Positions 24,361-36,354 of a stretch of DNA of 64,000 nucleotides are shown piece by piece. The position numbers and the translations under genes were made by a program. Source of the stretch: Corella eumyota. Taxonomy: Eukaryota; Chordata; Ascidiacea; Phlebobranchia; Corellidae. Numbering within the stretch: the first letter of the stretch is position 1; each line of letters begins with the position of its first letter. The notes beneath the pieces are model-generated. The model searched no databases and had not been told where the DNA came from. It saw nothing but the letters and a program-made list of their open reading frames with translations. Location: positions 18,519,066 through 18,583,065 of the forward strand of contig OY720099.1 of NCBI GenBank assembly GCA_963082875.1, read 5' to 3'.

Positions 24361-27300
24361 ATGGAAGATCCAACAATAGCAGCGGGAAATCCTGCAACCA
24401 ACACAGAGAAACAAGAACCTGAAAAAGCACAAGAAGTAGTCGCAGGTAAAAAATGCAATTTACAAAAATTTATGCCAGCATTTTTTAAATTCTTACCAAA
24501 AATTTTACTTATTTTTCTCCTTAAAAATTTTTATGGTTTGTTAACACTTGTAACTGTAAACAATAAACTTATAATTGCCTGCAGGCAAATTCCTTTCAAA
24601 AATTAAAATTTTGTTGGTACTTCTGCATGTAACTTAACTGGTTTTGGTAACTAATTATAAAAATTGATTAACGTTTTTTTAATTAACTTATATTGCCTAT
24701 TTTTTTAAAGGCAAAAAAATATTAAGTTTTCATTTCAATTACTTTTATTTTGTTTTATTTATAGTTTATGTAGTGTAGTTGGCAGGATTTTTGTGTTATA
24801 TATATAACACCTTTTATATATTATTCTTTTTAAAATTGTATTCTCTTTTCACATTTTCTAACTATAAAGTTACCTTGGTTTTTGTATTTGAAGTAAAGTA
24901 GCATAAATATGATAGCTGTGTGACTTAAATTCGATACCACTATTAGAGTTTAAATTGTAACTTTCTATTTTTTTAACGCCTACGTTTATGAATAATATTA
25001 TTTTCAAAATTTTTAATTTTTTAAGTTATAATTTTAATGTGTTAATTTATTTTTTAGCCCCACCTCCAACCCCTGTTGTAAAAGACCCTACAGCAAGATT
25101 TCGAGGAATTGGAACAAATTTTAAAGCGAAGTTGATAGGAGTTGATGATGTGGAGGAATCAAGAGGAGACAAGATGTGCCAAGATTCAATCCTCAAGTTA
25201 AAGGTGGAAGATTTTGTTAATTCTAAACATTCTAAAAATTAGTAATATTGTTCAAAATAATTTGGTAATGAAAAAAGAAATTTTTTATACTATTTAACTT
25301 TTTTAGAAACTGAAAAATATTTGTTTATTTTGTTCTTTAAGGCTGCAGTAAAAGCTTCTGGTCAACACAAACAAAAAATTATCATAAACGTTTCATTGGA
25401 TGGCCTTAAAGTTGTTGATCTTATATCCGGAGTAAGTTATTTTATTATTTATCTAATTTTATAAAAACTGTTAATTTAAATTTAAAATACTTAAATTTAT
25501 AAATAGGTTTGTTTATTGAAATTTTACTCTGTATTTGAACCGATAATTAAAAGTTTTTACCAATAGGTATTTTAAATCACGTCCTAATTGTAGTTAATAC
25601 CTTCCCATTTTTTCTATTTTTAAACCTTTTAAAATTGTTGTTCAAATTCCTACTTGCAATGATATGCATGTGGTTATATTACATGACATTTAAATGAATA
25701 TATCAATTAAAATGTGGGTAATTTATATGCATTAAATAAAATGTCAAAATAATTAATGCAAGATAATGAAATGTCATGGTGAAAACGTTATTATCATTAA
25801 GACATTAAATTGTATTTAATAATTTTTTTATACAAATTTTATGGAATGAAAATGTGTTAAAGGGTTAATAGTTTACAATTGATGTTAATATTACTGATGC
25901 TATCTGCAATATTAATCATATTTTAATCATATGCTTTGCAGTACGACCTTGCAGTTATATTTGTCACTTTTATTTTAATTCAGTTAATAAAAAGTGTTGT
26001 ATACTAATTTTTACTACCCCAGGATTGCTTGAAATATGTAATTTTCATAAATGTTATATGATAGTAATTTACTATAAAAATTCTAAATTACTTTAGGTCA
26101 ATTAAGATGTTATTTTAAATTTTTTAAACGATATTTAGGATTTAAAATAGCGTGCTCGCTTTGTGTCATGACATGCAATATAAATTAACTAAATAATATG
26201 TTTTTTTAGTCGGTTAAATTATTTTTACTAAGGATTAGCCATTTATAAATTGGTTGCTGTGACGTCAATTCACAGATCTTAACAGAAACTGAATTAATTT
26301 ATTTGTTTTTTAAATAAACGGTGTTAACACGCGCTATGCACACACTGTACAAGTCTTGTGTTATATAATATTACTATAACCACTTACATTTATCTTTAAA
26401 ATATTCTAATATTATTTTTATATTTTAATTTTAAATTAGCTTAAAATTTTTTTTAATATTCGGGACAATTTTCAAAGCATTTGATTTATATTCAGCCTTA
26501 TTAATATAGAATTTGCATATTAAAAATAAGCTTGCAGTTTTATACAATAACTTTTACCCCAATTAATCATGTCTAACAATGTACTACATTTTTCTAATTA
26601 ATCATTCTGCAACAACAAAGCACACGCATAAGTCTAGCACTATATAACCCGACACACATTTAAATATAATTACACCACTCTCTGTTTTCTTTAGGAAATT
26701 CAACACGAACACCAAGTCAACCGCATTTCATTTATTGCACGAGATCTTACAGACAGACGAGCGTTCGGTTACATTTATGGGACAAGTGATGGGAAGCATC
26801 ATTTCTTTGGCATCAAGACAGCGAAGATTGCAGAGCATTTAGTGTTAGCTTTAAGGGATTTGTTTCAAGTTGTATATGATATGAAGAAGGACGAAATCGC
26901 AAAGAAAACTGAGGTAAAAATTTAGAATTTTAAGTTATATTAATTTTAGTTGATAATTTTAGTAGAAGATAATTTCTTATTTAAAAAAATGTATTTCTTA
27001 TCACACAGTTTAAAAGGTATAAGATTTTACATTATGTATTTTGTCTTAGTTTAGTTATAATGTTGTAACTTATGTATTGGCTTTAGTTTTTTTGTTATAG
27101 TGTAAGCATTAGATTTCAAACTAGAAAACAAATTTTAACTTTTGTTTAATAGCTATTTTAAATTAAAGTTAAAATTGAAAATATGCATAAACTGCTGTTT
27201 TTTACTCATTTTTTAACTTATTTCGTTGAAAGTTTTTCTGCTTTAGCTTTATAATTTCAAATTTGACATTTTTACATTTTTCTATTTCTCAACTTTTTAT

Positions 27301-30300
27301 TTTTTAAAAATAATTTAATGTTTAGGCACAAGACAAGGAAGGTGGTGATGCAGTTTATGCTGTTCCAAACAACAGACCTGCTGTTAAAAGATCGGATGGA
27401 AGTTTGGTTGACCTCAAACAACAGATGCAAAACATGCAACAGGTTCGTGGAAATTTTTTCAACGAACTTTTTTTTAATCATGCCTTAATATCTGTTTTTA
27501 CCGAAAAAATTAATATTTTTTCGGAGTGGCGAAAACATGCTTCGAAATGTTAATTAATTTAAAAAAGAGTGTTTAAAGCATGAAAAAATTCAATTAAATA
27601 TTGCTAAAATTAAATACTAACTAAATTTATTTTTTTACTTTATTTTGTCAAAATCATAATTTAAAAACTAAGTTGTTAATTATTTTAGATGTCAGGGTTG
27701 GATGCTTTCACCCCCTGGCCAGAAAACACACCCACCTCTCCAGATACTCCTGGCTCCCCACCGGCAACAAACGATGCAGATTTATTCGGAATGGCGGTAT
27801 GTTATTTCTATAATATTTTGTTACAATTTCTTGGGTAGTTTAATATTTTTAATTTTAATATATATAATAAAAATTGCAAAAAAATTTTAGAACATAGAAT
27901 TTAATAAAACGGTTATTCTAATTAAAAGGTTGTAATGGTATTGGTAACTAGATAATAAAAAATGCTGTAAATAATTTTTTACATTTTGGTTCTTAGAATA
28001 ACTTTTTTTAGTGTTTTTGTAAAGACTGTTGTCACCTTTACATTAGAGAAAAAATATTTTTAAGGGTCATTGCTTTTATATAAAAATAGTTTAAAATATT
28101 AGAGAATTCTTGAAAGGGCTTAACAGAAAACGTTGAAGGATGTAATAATGGCATATTAAAAAAAAATTTAAAGTTTCTATTTATTATAAAACTACTATAT
28201 TCTCGTGTTGTTTACTACATAAGGTCTTTACTATATTCCCCTGTCAATTTAAAGTTTTAAATACTATTTTACAAACGCAGTAAATCAAATTTGACATACT
28301 ACTATGACATGATAAATTACTGTAGGAGAGTTGTTTGTTATCCAACTTTTAATATAAAAGTTCTAAAAATATAACTGTATTTTTCGCAGGAAAATTACTT
28401 AAAATAAACATATTTCTTTTTATGATATTTTAATTTACAAATATATTTTTAATAAATTTGCTAATTAAGAGAACATCAGTTTTTAATTTTTTAGTTGTTA
28501 TTTTTTATAACTTTTATGGCAAACTTAACGTGCACCAGCACAGTTTGTAATTTTTAATATAAATTTATTATTTCTCTGGTTATCTAAATTTATTCATTTA
28601 ATAATTTTTCATGTTAACTTAACTATAATTGTTGCCAATTAAGTGAGGTTAATTAAACTTAATTTTCATGTGCAATAGAATCTGAGTGATATATCATCTT
28701 TAAGCAGCGATTTTAGTCTTGCAAGTACTTCAAATTCTGTTCAAGATACGCCAAAAATTGGCGAAAAATATCCAAAAAACAATTACTCGCCGCAAAATTT
28801 TCATCGAACAAGCAGTGGTAAAAGCGCTAAGTCATGGCAGGGTTCGAGTAATCATTGGTTTCAACGAAATAAAACACGACATTCGTCAATGTCAGGTGGA
28901 AATCGGAAAAACTCGTTTAACAAAAATGATACACCTGAGCGAAATATTCCTTCGCTTAACAAAGTTGAACAAAAACCAGATAAAAATTCTGACAAAGATA
29001 ATGTTCCACCAGTTTTTATAGATAGTGGACAACTAACAGAAAACCCACCCGAAAATGTCGACAGAAATTCATTTTTTGATGAGGTCATGGGCGCTGTTTC
29101 AGCAAATTTTAGTCCAGCCCATGACGGTTCAACACAAGGAGTTGAAAAGACTTACTCAACCGATGATGTTAACAGTTCTGCGTCTTCTGTTACAAGCACA
29201 GACAGCAAGCGGAAGACGCCGCAAAAATCTCTTTCAATTGCCAGCTTTTTTTCAAGCTCAAGCAAAAAACAAAAAAAGAAAAATCTCAACTCGCCTAAAC
29301 AGACTCCAGTAAGTCTGAGTGGCTCTTCAGAGTCAAACTCAAGTAAGGGAGTAATCAGTAAAAGTTTGTCAAACAAATCTATTAACTCAAATACAATCAG
29401 CACAAAATCAAATACTTCACTAAATTTGACGAATGAACCCACTTATGCAAACAAACTATCGCGGGGGCTTTCCCTTACCTCAATCTCCTCAGCCCCCGAT
29501 TCTTATCGCAGTGATGAAAGCCCCAAAACTAGAATCCCTCCTTCGTTAGCGATAGCGAGGGCACGACCCAGAAAAACTCAAAATTTACAGAGAAAGTCGT
29601 CGGGGAATAAAAGCAACCCACCTATGTTTAAAAGCAAATTAATGTCAAACGACAAAACTGATAACACAAACACAGACGAGAAAAGTTCGAAATCATTAAC
29701 AAGAACTGAATCTAACGCCTCTAGTGGTAGCGCACAACAAAATTTAACTAATTTTGCATCGTGGGCTTCGTTTGATGAGCAAACACCACCAGAATCTATT
29801 ACAGAAACTGGGAACACTACATCACAATCAGATTGGTGTTCCTTTAATGACCCTCCAAAGCAAACCACTCCTGATAAAGACAATTTTGCATGGAATGACA
29901 CAAACACAATCAAACAAAGTGAATCACAATCCACTGAGAACCCATTTGCTTCGGATTTTTCGAAAGAAACTGAGGCCCAAGTCGACCCATTTTCATCTGA
30001 AGTTGCATTTGTGGATCCATTTGCAGAGTTAGTTCTTGAAAATCCTGTCGAAGAGGACCCATTTGCTGACATAGAAGAAACATTTGGGTTCGGGGCAAAT
30101 AATAATAGCCAACTACCGGTGGTTCATGAAAACATAGACGATAAAATTATCGAAAAAACAGAAGATTCATTTGACAATTTATCAGATAATAATATTTTAA
30201 GCGATCTAAACACTGATAATTCTTTTCCGTCGCCGTCCAGAAATCCCAACACTTTTTCAAGTGAGGATAACTGGATAACAGCGACAGAAATCGAGTCGTC

Positions 30301-33225
30301 GGGCACAGATGATTATATAACTTCAAGTGCCCCCCCTCAATTACCACCCCCTGAACTCCCCCCTATGCCCCCTCGAACACCACCCCTGTTACCCTCAAAA
30401 TATAATAATGACCCAAATCTACCTCAATCTAATTTTGTACAAACCTCACCCTCTTTTTCACCCCCTTCAACCCCTCCGACAGGACCCCCTCCAGAATTAC
30501 CCCAAATAGCCCCACCAATAGTCCCACCCCGTATTCCACCCAGACCTGCCTCGCATCCCTCGGACAATATTGTACCACCTCCCTTAACAGCCCCACCTCC
30601 TTTACCCACAAATACCCAGAATAAAGAAGAAAGTAGCAGCGAAAGCGAAGACGAAGAAAAACAAATTTCAGATAAATTTAAACCGGAATTAAAACCACCA
30701 GCTTTTCCCCCGCCAGCGCTACCAAGTCGAAACTTTTCCAAAACTCCAACTCATGAAGATTCGGATAAACAAAGTGATTTAAGTGCGGAAGAAAACAATA
30801 AATCTTCAGCAGAGGTTTTTGATTAAGGTTTTCGTTTGCATGCCTTCCAGCATGTGATACTGTTACCTAGGTTAGCATTGGGAATGCAGATTTTAACAGC
30901 TTTTAGTTTTAACTTTCTTGATTCATTTTATTTAGAGCATGAACTTAACATGGTGTAACTTGGTTATTATTAAATTTTTTCAGTTGTAGAACTTATTTTT
31001 CTGTAGTTGATTGTTTAGGTTAAATTACTACTTACAGTACTAACATAATTTTTTATGTTTTACTTGATTATAGTAACAATGCTATTGGCTTTTTTATAAG
31101 CAAAACTTATCAACTTTCAGTTTATAACTTAACCACAAGTAATATATCAAATTATATAGTTGCATGGTAGTGATAATATTCCCCTTATTCGGCCCCCACC
31201 CCGAACAAAAAAACACCAACGTCGTCGTATTTGTTCTTTTGTTCCAAAAAATCCTAGCAAAGACTCTAGCAGTGGAAAATCACAGTGCTCTAGCACCAGT
31301 AGTGGTTCGATTTCGAACCCGTCTGATGCCGGGTATTTAGGAGGGAGTAGCGCGGTAATCAACACTAGAGTGTGATATTGAGCACATCTTGTCGTTGGTC
31401 ACCATTCTTTTTGTACTAAAGTTTTTTAAACACTTATTCTTTTTACACTTAGTATATTTTTTTAGCTGGATTTATTTTTTTTTACTAACTCTTTTATATT
31501 TAGTTTGCATGTATTTTTTACTTATTTGCTTGCTTTCAATGTTTGACATGGCTTGAATGTGTTACTAACCTTTGTTCTCATTTTTAAACCTTTATTTCGG
31601 TTATTGCATTTGAACGCATGATGTTATTTTTTTGCATGTTTTTTGTTCGTTTATTGGATTACTTCTAACGTTCAAAGCATACACTAGTTAAAATATTGAT
31701 TTGTAAATAGGTAGCTTTTAAAATCATGCAACTATATGGCCTCACAATTTTTATAAAATTAATTAAGTACCCGTTAAATTAAATCATATTTTTATACTTT
31801 AGAGTTCGGAATTCAACAGTGAAGCTAGAAATATGTCGTATAGCGATGATCTTGCTGCTTTGAGCGTAGATGCTGTTCAACCTGCAGCAGCACCAGGAGC
31901 AAAGAAAACAAAAGATCAAATTCTTGCTGGGTTTGGTACTCCTGGAGCTGGTGAGTAAAATAAACTAAAACTGTACAATTTAATAAAAATTTATGAATAC
32001 TGTAAATTAGGTGTTTAGTATTACCTTTTGTTTGTGAATGTACAATTATTAACTTTGCTATTACGATAATTCATAGTTTATCAGAATACTAAAAGTAAAT
32101 ATTCAATAAAATTTTGTTGTAAAATTATGAAGTCATCATCTTGTTTTGCCGGATTCACTTTGCCATTAACAACCTTTTTGAATTTGTTTTGAATTTAATC
32201 ACCTATATTTGATAAATGTTTATTTTTTAAAGCAATGGGAGGACAAGGGATGTTTCCACCCCAGCAACAAATGCCTGGGATGTACCAACAACAACAAAAC
32301 CCATACATGGCCCAACAGCAAATGGGAATGCAAGGCAATCCATTCCCAGCACAACAACAGCAACAAGGAATGTATGGTGGAGCCTCTATGCCATCCGTAC
32401 CAGCTGCAAACCCATTTGCCGCAAGTGCTTATGGTGCTCCTGCTGTGGCACCGATGTTCCGAGGTCCAAGTCCTGCCATTCCTGCCCGACCTGGTGCCAT
32501 GCGCCAACCACAATCTAACGTGGCACCTTCTGGTGCACCACAAAATCCATTTGGTGATGCTTTGGGAGGTGGCCCAGTCTCTAATGGGTTAATGGAGCCG
32601 ATAAATTTAAAAGCCAACCTTCAAAATGAGCAGGGTATGGAGGAGAAGGGTAAGAGTGACCCATTTGCCAGTTTGTTGCCAGGCCTCGGAGGTGGATCAT
32701 CCAACAAAAAGGACATGTTTAAAAATTTCCAAATGGCGAAGCCCGAGCCTCCACCAAGGTCGGGTGACTCTGTGTCCCCAAATTTCGACAGCTACTTGCG
32801 TAACTCAGTTGGCGGGGTCCCTGTAAAACCATCTGAGATGAACAACAACGCCCCTGCTTCTGCCCCTGTCGCTGCCCCAAGGTCAACCCCGAACCAAGCT
32901 GCCGGTGATGCAACTAATGGACCCAGTGACGACCCCTTCGGAATGTTCAACGACAACTCTTCAAATTTCTTTACCGATAATCAGGTTTGTTAAATTTTTT
33001 TAATTTTTTTTTTTACAAATTTTATTTTAAATTAAATTTGTAAAATCTAGTCAATCATTTTTTATTAGTGTTATGCGGGCTATTACAAACAAAATATTAT
33101 AAAATATTATTTATTTTGTGCAATAAATTTAGGTAAACTTAAGTAAATGATTAAACTCTGAATAAATTTATTTTGAACTTTGTATCTAGCAACAGCAAAG
33201 CAACACACAGTCATTATTTGGATGA
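24361..33225 (+). CDS. dab: Disabled family endocytic adaptor (Dab1/Dab2-like), short C-terminal isoform
   Basis: Clathrin adaptor that binds NPxY tails of lipoprotein-type receptors and phosphoinositides through a PTB domain, and recruits AP-2 and EH proteins through its tail. Exons: 24361-24445, 25058-25203, 25342-25431, 26695-26913, 27326-27442, 27689-27796, 31803-31950, 32233-32984, 33190-33225, all in phase, 566 residues. The PTB domain spans about residues 38-172, with Disabled signatures [24 protein letters not shown] and [19 protein letters not shown]. The tail in exons 31803-33225 is Gln/Pro/Met-rich and carries three NPF motifs (EH-domain ligands: NPFPA, NPFAA, NPFGD) and two DPF motifs (AP-2 alpha-ear ligands: DPFAS, DPFGM). 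It ends QSLFG. At least two other C-terminal exons exist (28679-30826 and 31160-31375). Vertebrate Dab1/Dab2 share this plan; a single pro-orthologue of both is likely. Confidence 0.94.
28679..30826 (+). CDS. dab: Disabled: alternative long C-terminal exon (715 codons)
   Basis: The acceptor TGCAATAG at 28671-28678 gives an exon in phase 0 with the preceding donor at 27796. Splicing 27796 to 28679 therefore gives a 970-residue isoform that stops at 30826. Seen: a Ser/Asn-rich basic stretch; two WxxF motifs (WASF, WCSF) and an NPFASDF motif; a cluster of three DPF motifs ([21 protein letters not shown]; about 29983-30072); then a long proline-rich block at about 30325-30610 suited to SH3 or EVH1 domains; then an acidic/Lys-rich end. 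WxxF and DPF are AP-2 ligands, so this tail should make more AP-2 contacts than the short isoform. It may be a terminal exon or, by a weak internal donor near 30819, a cassette. No transcript data, so usage is inferred. Confidence 0.85.
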   Translation, partial: NLSDISSLSSDFSLASTSNSVQDTPKIGEKYPKNNYSPQNFHRTSSGKSAKSWQGSSNHWFQRNKTRHSSMSGGNRKNSFNKNDTPERNIPSLNKVEQKPDKNSDKDNVPPVFIDSGQLTENPPENVDRNSFFDEVMGAVSANFSPAHDGSTQGVEKTYSTDDVNSSASSVTSTDSKRKTPQKSLSIASFFSSSSKKQKKKNLNSPKQTPVSLSGSSESNSSKGVISKSLSNKSINSNTISTKSNTSLNLTNEPTYANKLSRGLSLTSISSAPDSYRSDESPKTRIPPSLAIARARPRKTQNLQRKSSGNKSNPPMFKSKLMSNDKTDNTNTDEKSSKSLTRTESNASSGSAQQNLTNFASWASFDEQTPPESITETGNTTSQSDWCSFNDPPKQTTPDKDNFAWNDTNTIKQSESQSTENPFASDFSKETEAQVDPFSSEVAFVDPFAELVLENPVEEDPFADIEETFGFGANNNSQLPVVHENIDDKIIEKTEDSFDNLSDNNILSDLNTDNSFPSPSRNPNTFSSEDNWITATEIESSGTDDYITSSAPPQLPPPELPPMPPRTPPLLPSKYNNDPNLPQSNFVQTSPSFSPPSTPPTGPPPELPQIAPPIVPPRIPPRPASHPSDNIVPPPLTAPPPLPTNTQNKEESSSESEDEEKQISDKFKPELKPPAFPPPALPSRNFSKTPTHEDSDKQSDLSAEENNKSSAEVFD
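31160..31375 (+). CDS. dab: Disabled: possible small alternative exon (71 codons)
   Basis: The acceptor TTATATAG ends at 31159 and opens a phase-0 frame that runs 71 codons to a TGA. It starts with a likely SH3 ligand and basic patch ([16 protein letters not shown]), followed by a Ser-rich stretch. A possible phase-0 donor, GCG/GTAATC, lies at 31354/31355, so the exon could end an isoform (about 326 residues) or be a cassette joined to the exon at 31803. Its composition resembles the neighbouring Disabled tail exons. Coding status rests on frame and splice-site agreement only. Confidence 0.5.
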   Translation: MHGSDNIPLIRPPPRTKKHQRRRICSFVPKNPSKDSSSGKSQCSSTSSGSISNPSDAGYLGGSSAVINTRV

Positions 33226-34597
33226 AAAAACCTCTCAATCTTAATACATTAAGTTTCAACAGCTTATATATATATTTAGTTCTTGTTTTTTTTTAGTGTT
33301 ATAGTAGACTATATGTCAGTGCAATAATTGAGTGTAAATAATATCTTGATTCGTCCAAATTTTTTTTCTAATTCAGAAAAGTCCATTGCAATTGCGTGAA
33401 GTTTGCCAAATATAAGCCATTTATTGAACATATTTTTTAGGGTATGTTGTATGCATTGATAATATCTTTAACATACACCATTCAGAATGCAGTAATTTTT
33501 GTTTTATTTCTTAATTCAATCCTGTCGGGTTAATTGTTATTTTTTTCGGCAAAGTTAATTTAAAAATTTATTTTTGATATTTGTACACTTTGATTTGCTG
33601 TTTTGCCTAATAAATTTTGTGATTATCTAACTATATACTTGTGCAATTTAGTACATACTATGATTTTTCATTACCTTGCATTATATTGTTTGTTCAATTA
33701 TACAATTTTTAGGAACGAAACTAATTTTTTTTATGTTCCTTTTGAGATTCGGTTGTTATTATGTTATTAAATATGTACACTGTTCTAATTTTATTATTTC
33801 TATTAATAGATGCTTATAGCTATATAAAAGAGCTATAGGGTATGCACAGTAGTTTAAAACCCTTCAAAATGGCATAGTCTATACAATTATGCATTTTGTA
33901 TATTATTTGGATTTCGGCTTTGTATCTAAATGCAGTTGATCTGCTTGTTTAATTTTTTAAACTATCGCAAAAATAATTTTTTGTCTTCCGAATTTCGATT
34001 ATGTAAGATATTGTATCTTTATCGATATTTAATTTGTAATAAATAATACTTTATTTTACTAATATAAATATTATATATTTCCCTTTTTTTGAGTGTTAAT
34101 TCTGTTTTTTTTCATTCATTTTTGATTGTTTTTTCTTTTAAATTAATTATCATGTCAATCAATTATTTGTGATTTTTCCACTTAGTTAAGAAAGTCAGTT
34201 TATTAAGAGATCAAGAAATTGCTATTCTTCAAGGGGCTTTAGTAGGAATAATAAGGTATATACCCCCTAACCCTTCGGGGGTTCAAGCAAGTCATATAAA
34301 CATTGTCCAAATGGTTGGAACAAAATTGGAATTAAAAATAACTGCTTTTGTTTATCATCTTTCGGTTAAAAAGCGAATTCCACAAAAAATTTTAGATAAA
34401 AAAAGTTTTGTGTACAATTGTATACTGTAAGTTTTTAGAGAGCGCTTTTAACATACCATACGTTATCGTAGCTTGTAAGTAAGGGACTTTCCCTTGGCTA
34501 TGGAAACACGTTTTGGTGACATTTTAATTTATTGATTTTAAATTATTGAAAAGGCAGTTTATACATTTGTTATTCTGGTAATATCAGTTTTGGCGCC
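33226..34597. other. Disabled 3' UTR and spacer before PTPS
   Basis: AT-rich, no recognised coding exon. Several AATAAA signals on the plus strand (for example near 33609 and 34037) could end Disabled transcripts. A short hairpin with a CCCCC/GGGGG stem lies near 34263-34283 (CCCCCTAACCCTTCGGGGG). The right end should contain the PTPS promoter. Confidence 0.5.
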
Positions 34598-35993
34598 ATG
34601 GCAGAACAAGAAAATGGAGTTGTATACTTTACCAAGTAAGTGGAGTTGTATGTTGTATACTTTACCAAGTAACACTTTACCAACTTGATAATTACGTATG
34701 TTAAATAAAACACATTTTTTTGATATTTTACAGAAGGGTAACGTTTGCTGCTGCTCACAGATTAAACAGTCATTTGCTATCTGAGGAAGAAAATAAAGAA
34801 GTTTTTGGAAAGTGTGGTCGGCCAAATGGGCATGGTCATAACTACGTGTAAAAATTATATTTTAAACTTTTTATTTAATTTCACATATACGTTTGTTTTT
34901 TTGTATATTACTTTATCCTTGATGTGGGTAGGTCGAATCCACGACCTAAACATAGAGTAACATCAGTTACCCTCACCCAGTCTCGAGTTGCCTGTGGCAG
35001 TTTGGGTATAATATGGATTATAATTGCCCGGTAATTATTCTGCTGATTAAGTGCTGGCTCAGCAGGAGTTCATACCGTTTATAGCACTTTACTCAAGGGC
35101 GTTGCAGCATGAGAGCAGTGGGGATTGAATCCATGACCTCATGGTGCTGCCAGTTATAATTAGAATACTTGTTTATTAGAAAACTTAATCAAAAATCTTA
35201 TTTTTGTTGAATATTTTTTATTAAACATTTAAAGCAGTACCTTAATCTTTAAATTTGTTTAGAGTAAAAGTAACTGTTTGTGGGCATGCAGATCCAGTAA
35301 CTGGAATGGTAATAAATGCAACTAAATTAAAGGAATATATGAACGTAAGTTTCTCACTTCTATGTATAAAACTAAAACCAATACATATGGATTTAGTTAA
35401 AACCGCTGTCAATTAAAATTCATTTTATAAGGGTTGGTTTAATTATCTTATATATATTATCGGCAGCATGGTGTAGTGGTAAGAACACTTGCTACACCAC
35501 ACATGAGGTCGTGGGTTCAATCCCCACTGCTCTTATGTTGTAGCGCTCTTGAGTAAGGGGCTATAAATGGTATGAACTCCTGCTGAGCCAGCACTTAATC
35601 AGCAGTACAATAATCTGGCAATTATAATCTATAATATCCCAAACTGCCACAGGCAACTCGAGACTGGGTCGGAGTAACTGATGTTACTCTATGTTTAAGT
35701 CGCGCATTCGACTTTCCCACATCGAGGATAAATGTATATACAAAAAATATATATTAAGAAGAACGGTCATTTCTTTTATATTATTTTTTTAGGAGGTAAT
35801 AGTAATGCCTATGGACCACCTAAACATTGACAAAGATGTCGAACATTTTAAACACTGTCCATCCACAGCTGAAAACATTTCCATTTTTATTTGGGACGGT
35901 TTGGAAAATTTACTTAAAAATGAAAAATGTTCACTTTATAAAGTTAAAGTAGTGGAAACTGAAAATAACAGTGTGGTGTATAAAGGAAAGTAA
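34598..35993 (+). CDS. pts: 6-pyruvoyl-tetrahydropterin synthase
   Basis: Second enzyme of tetrahydrobiopterin synthesis: converts 7,8-dihydroneopterin triphosphate to 6-pyruvoyl-tetrahydropterin in the cytosol, supplying the cofactor of aromatic amino acid hydroxylases and nitric oxide synthase. Exons 34598-34635, 34734-34847, 35263-35344, 35793-35993; 144 residues, the usual length. Zinc ligands are visible as His21 (AAAHRL), His46 and His48 (NGHGHNY). The catalytic set is visible as Cys40 (FGKCGRPNG), Asp86-His87 (PMDH) and Glu133 (VVETENN). The ATG at 34598 is in a good context and the N-terminus matches the family in length. Two SINEs of opposite orientation flank exon 3 in introns 2 and 3. 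The 3' end converges with the LRR gene; an AATAAA lies at 36298-36303. Confidence 0.97.
34912..35153 (-). mobile_element. tRNA-derived SINE, copy 2 (minus orientation, in PTPS intron 2)
   Basis: Same family as 505-813. The tRNA-like head at the right end has an internal deletion: most of the A-box half is missing between the CATGAGGTC-equivalent and the terminal GCTGCCAGT. The body is well conserved. Confidence 0.82.
35461..35735 (+). mobile_element. tRNA-derived SINE, copy 3 (plus orientation, in PTPS intron 3)
   Basis: Starts CGGCAGCATGGTGTAG with an intact A-box-like and B-box-like head (to about 35533), then the shared body, and ends ...CATCGAGGATAAA before an A/T-rich tail. Orientation is opposite to copy 2. 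Confidence 0.85.
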
Positions 35994-36354
35994 AAATTTA
36001 ACTTTTATTGATTTTAAGTAAAGGTAAAGTGGGTTTTACATATTTATTTTTGATTGGTTTGTTTATGCAATTTTCACTAACTGCTTAATGTCTTAAGTCT
36101 TGGATTGGTAACTTTTGTTAACTTATATTTATATAGCATTAGTAGATACTAAGTTAGTTCTATTTAAATGTAGGCTGTTTAAATAACTTCTTGCAAAATT
36201 TTAAGGGTGATTTAACAACATTCAATTCTTCAAACTCTTTTTAGTGACTTTATTGTTGTAGTTTTTTGTTTGTAAATGGTTAACTATTGTGCAGTGCAAT
36301 AAAAATTACACTTAAAATTAATTTAATATTTCTTATGGCTAAAAGGTGAATAAA
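35994..36354. other. Tail-to-tail interval of PTPS and the LRR gene
   Basis: Only 361 bp separate the two stop codons. The plus-strand AATAAA (36298-36303) for PTPS lies beyond the minus-strand AATAAA (36249-36254) expected for the LRR gene, so the two 3' UTRs probably overlap by some tens of bases. No other feature seen. Confidence 0.55.

Noticed and set aside
29578-30072. 164-codon open frame antisense to the long Disabled exon
   Set aside because: It mirrors a Ser/Asp/Pro-rich coding exon on the other strand and has no splice or start context of its own.
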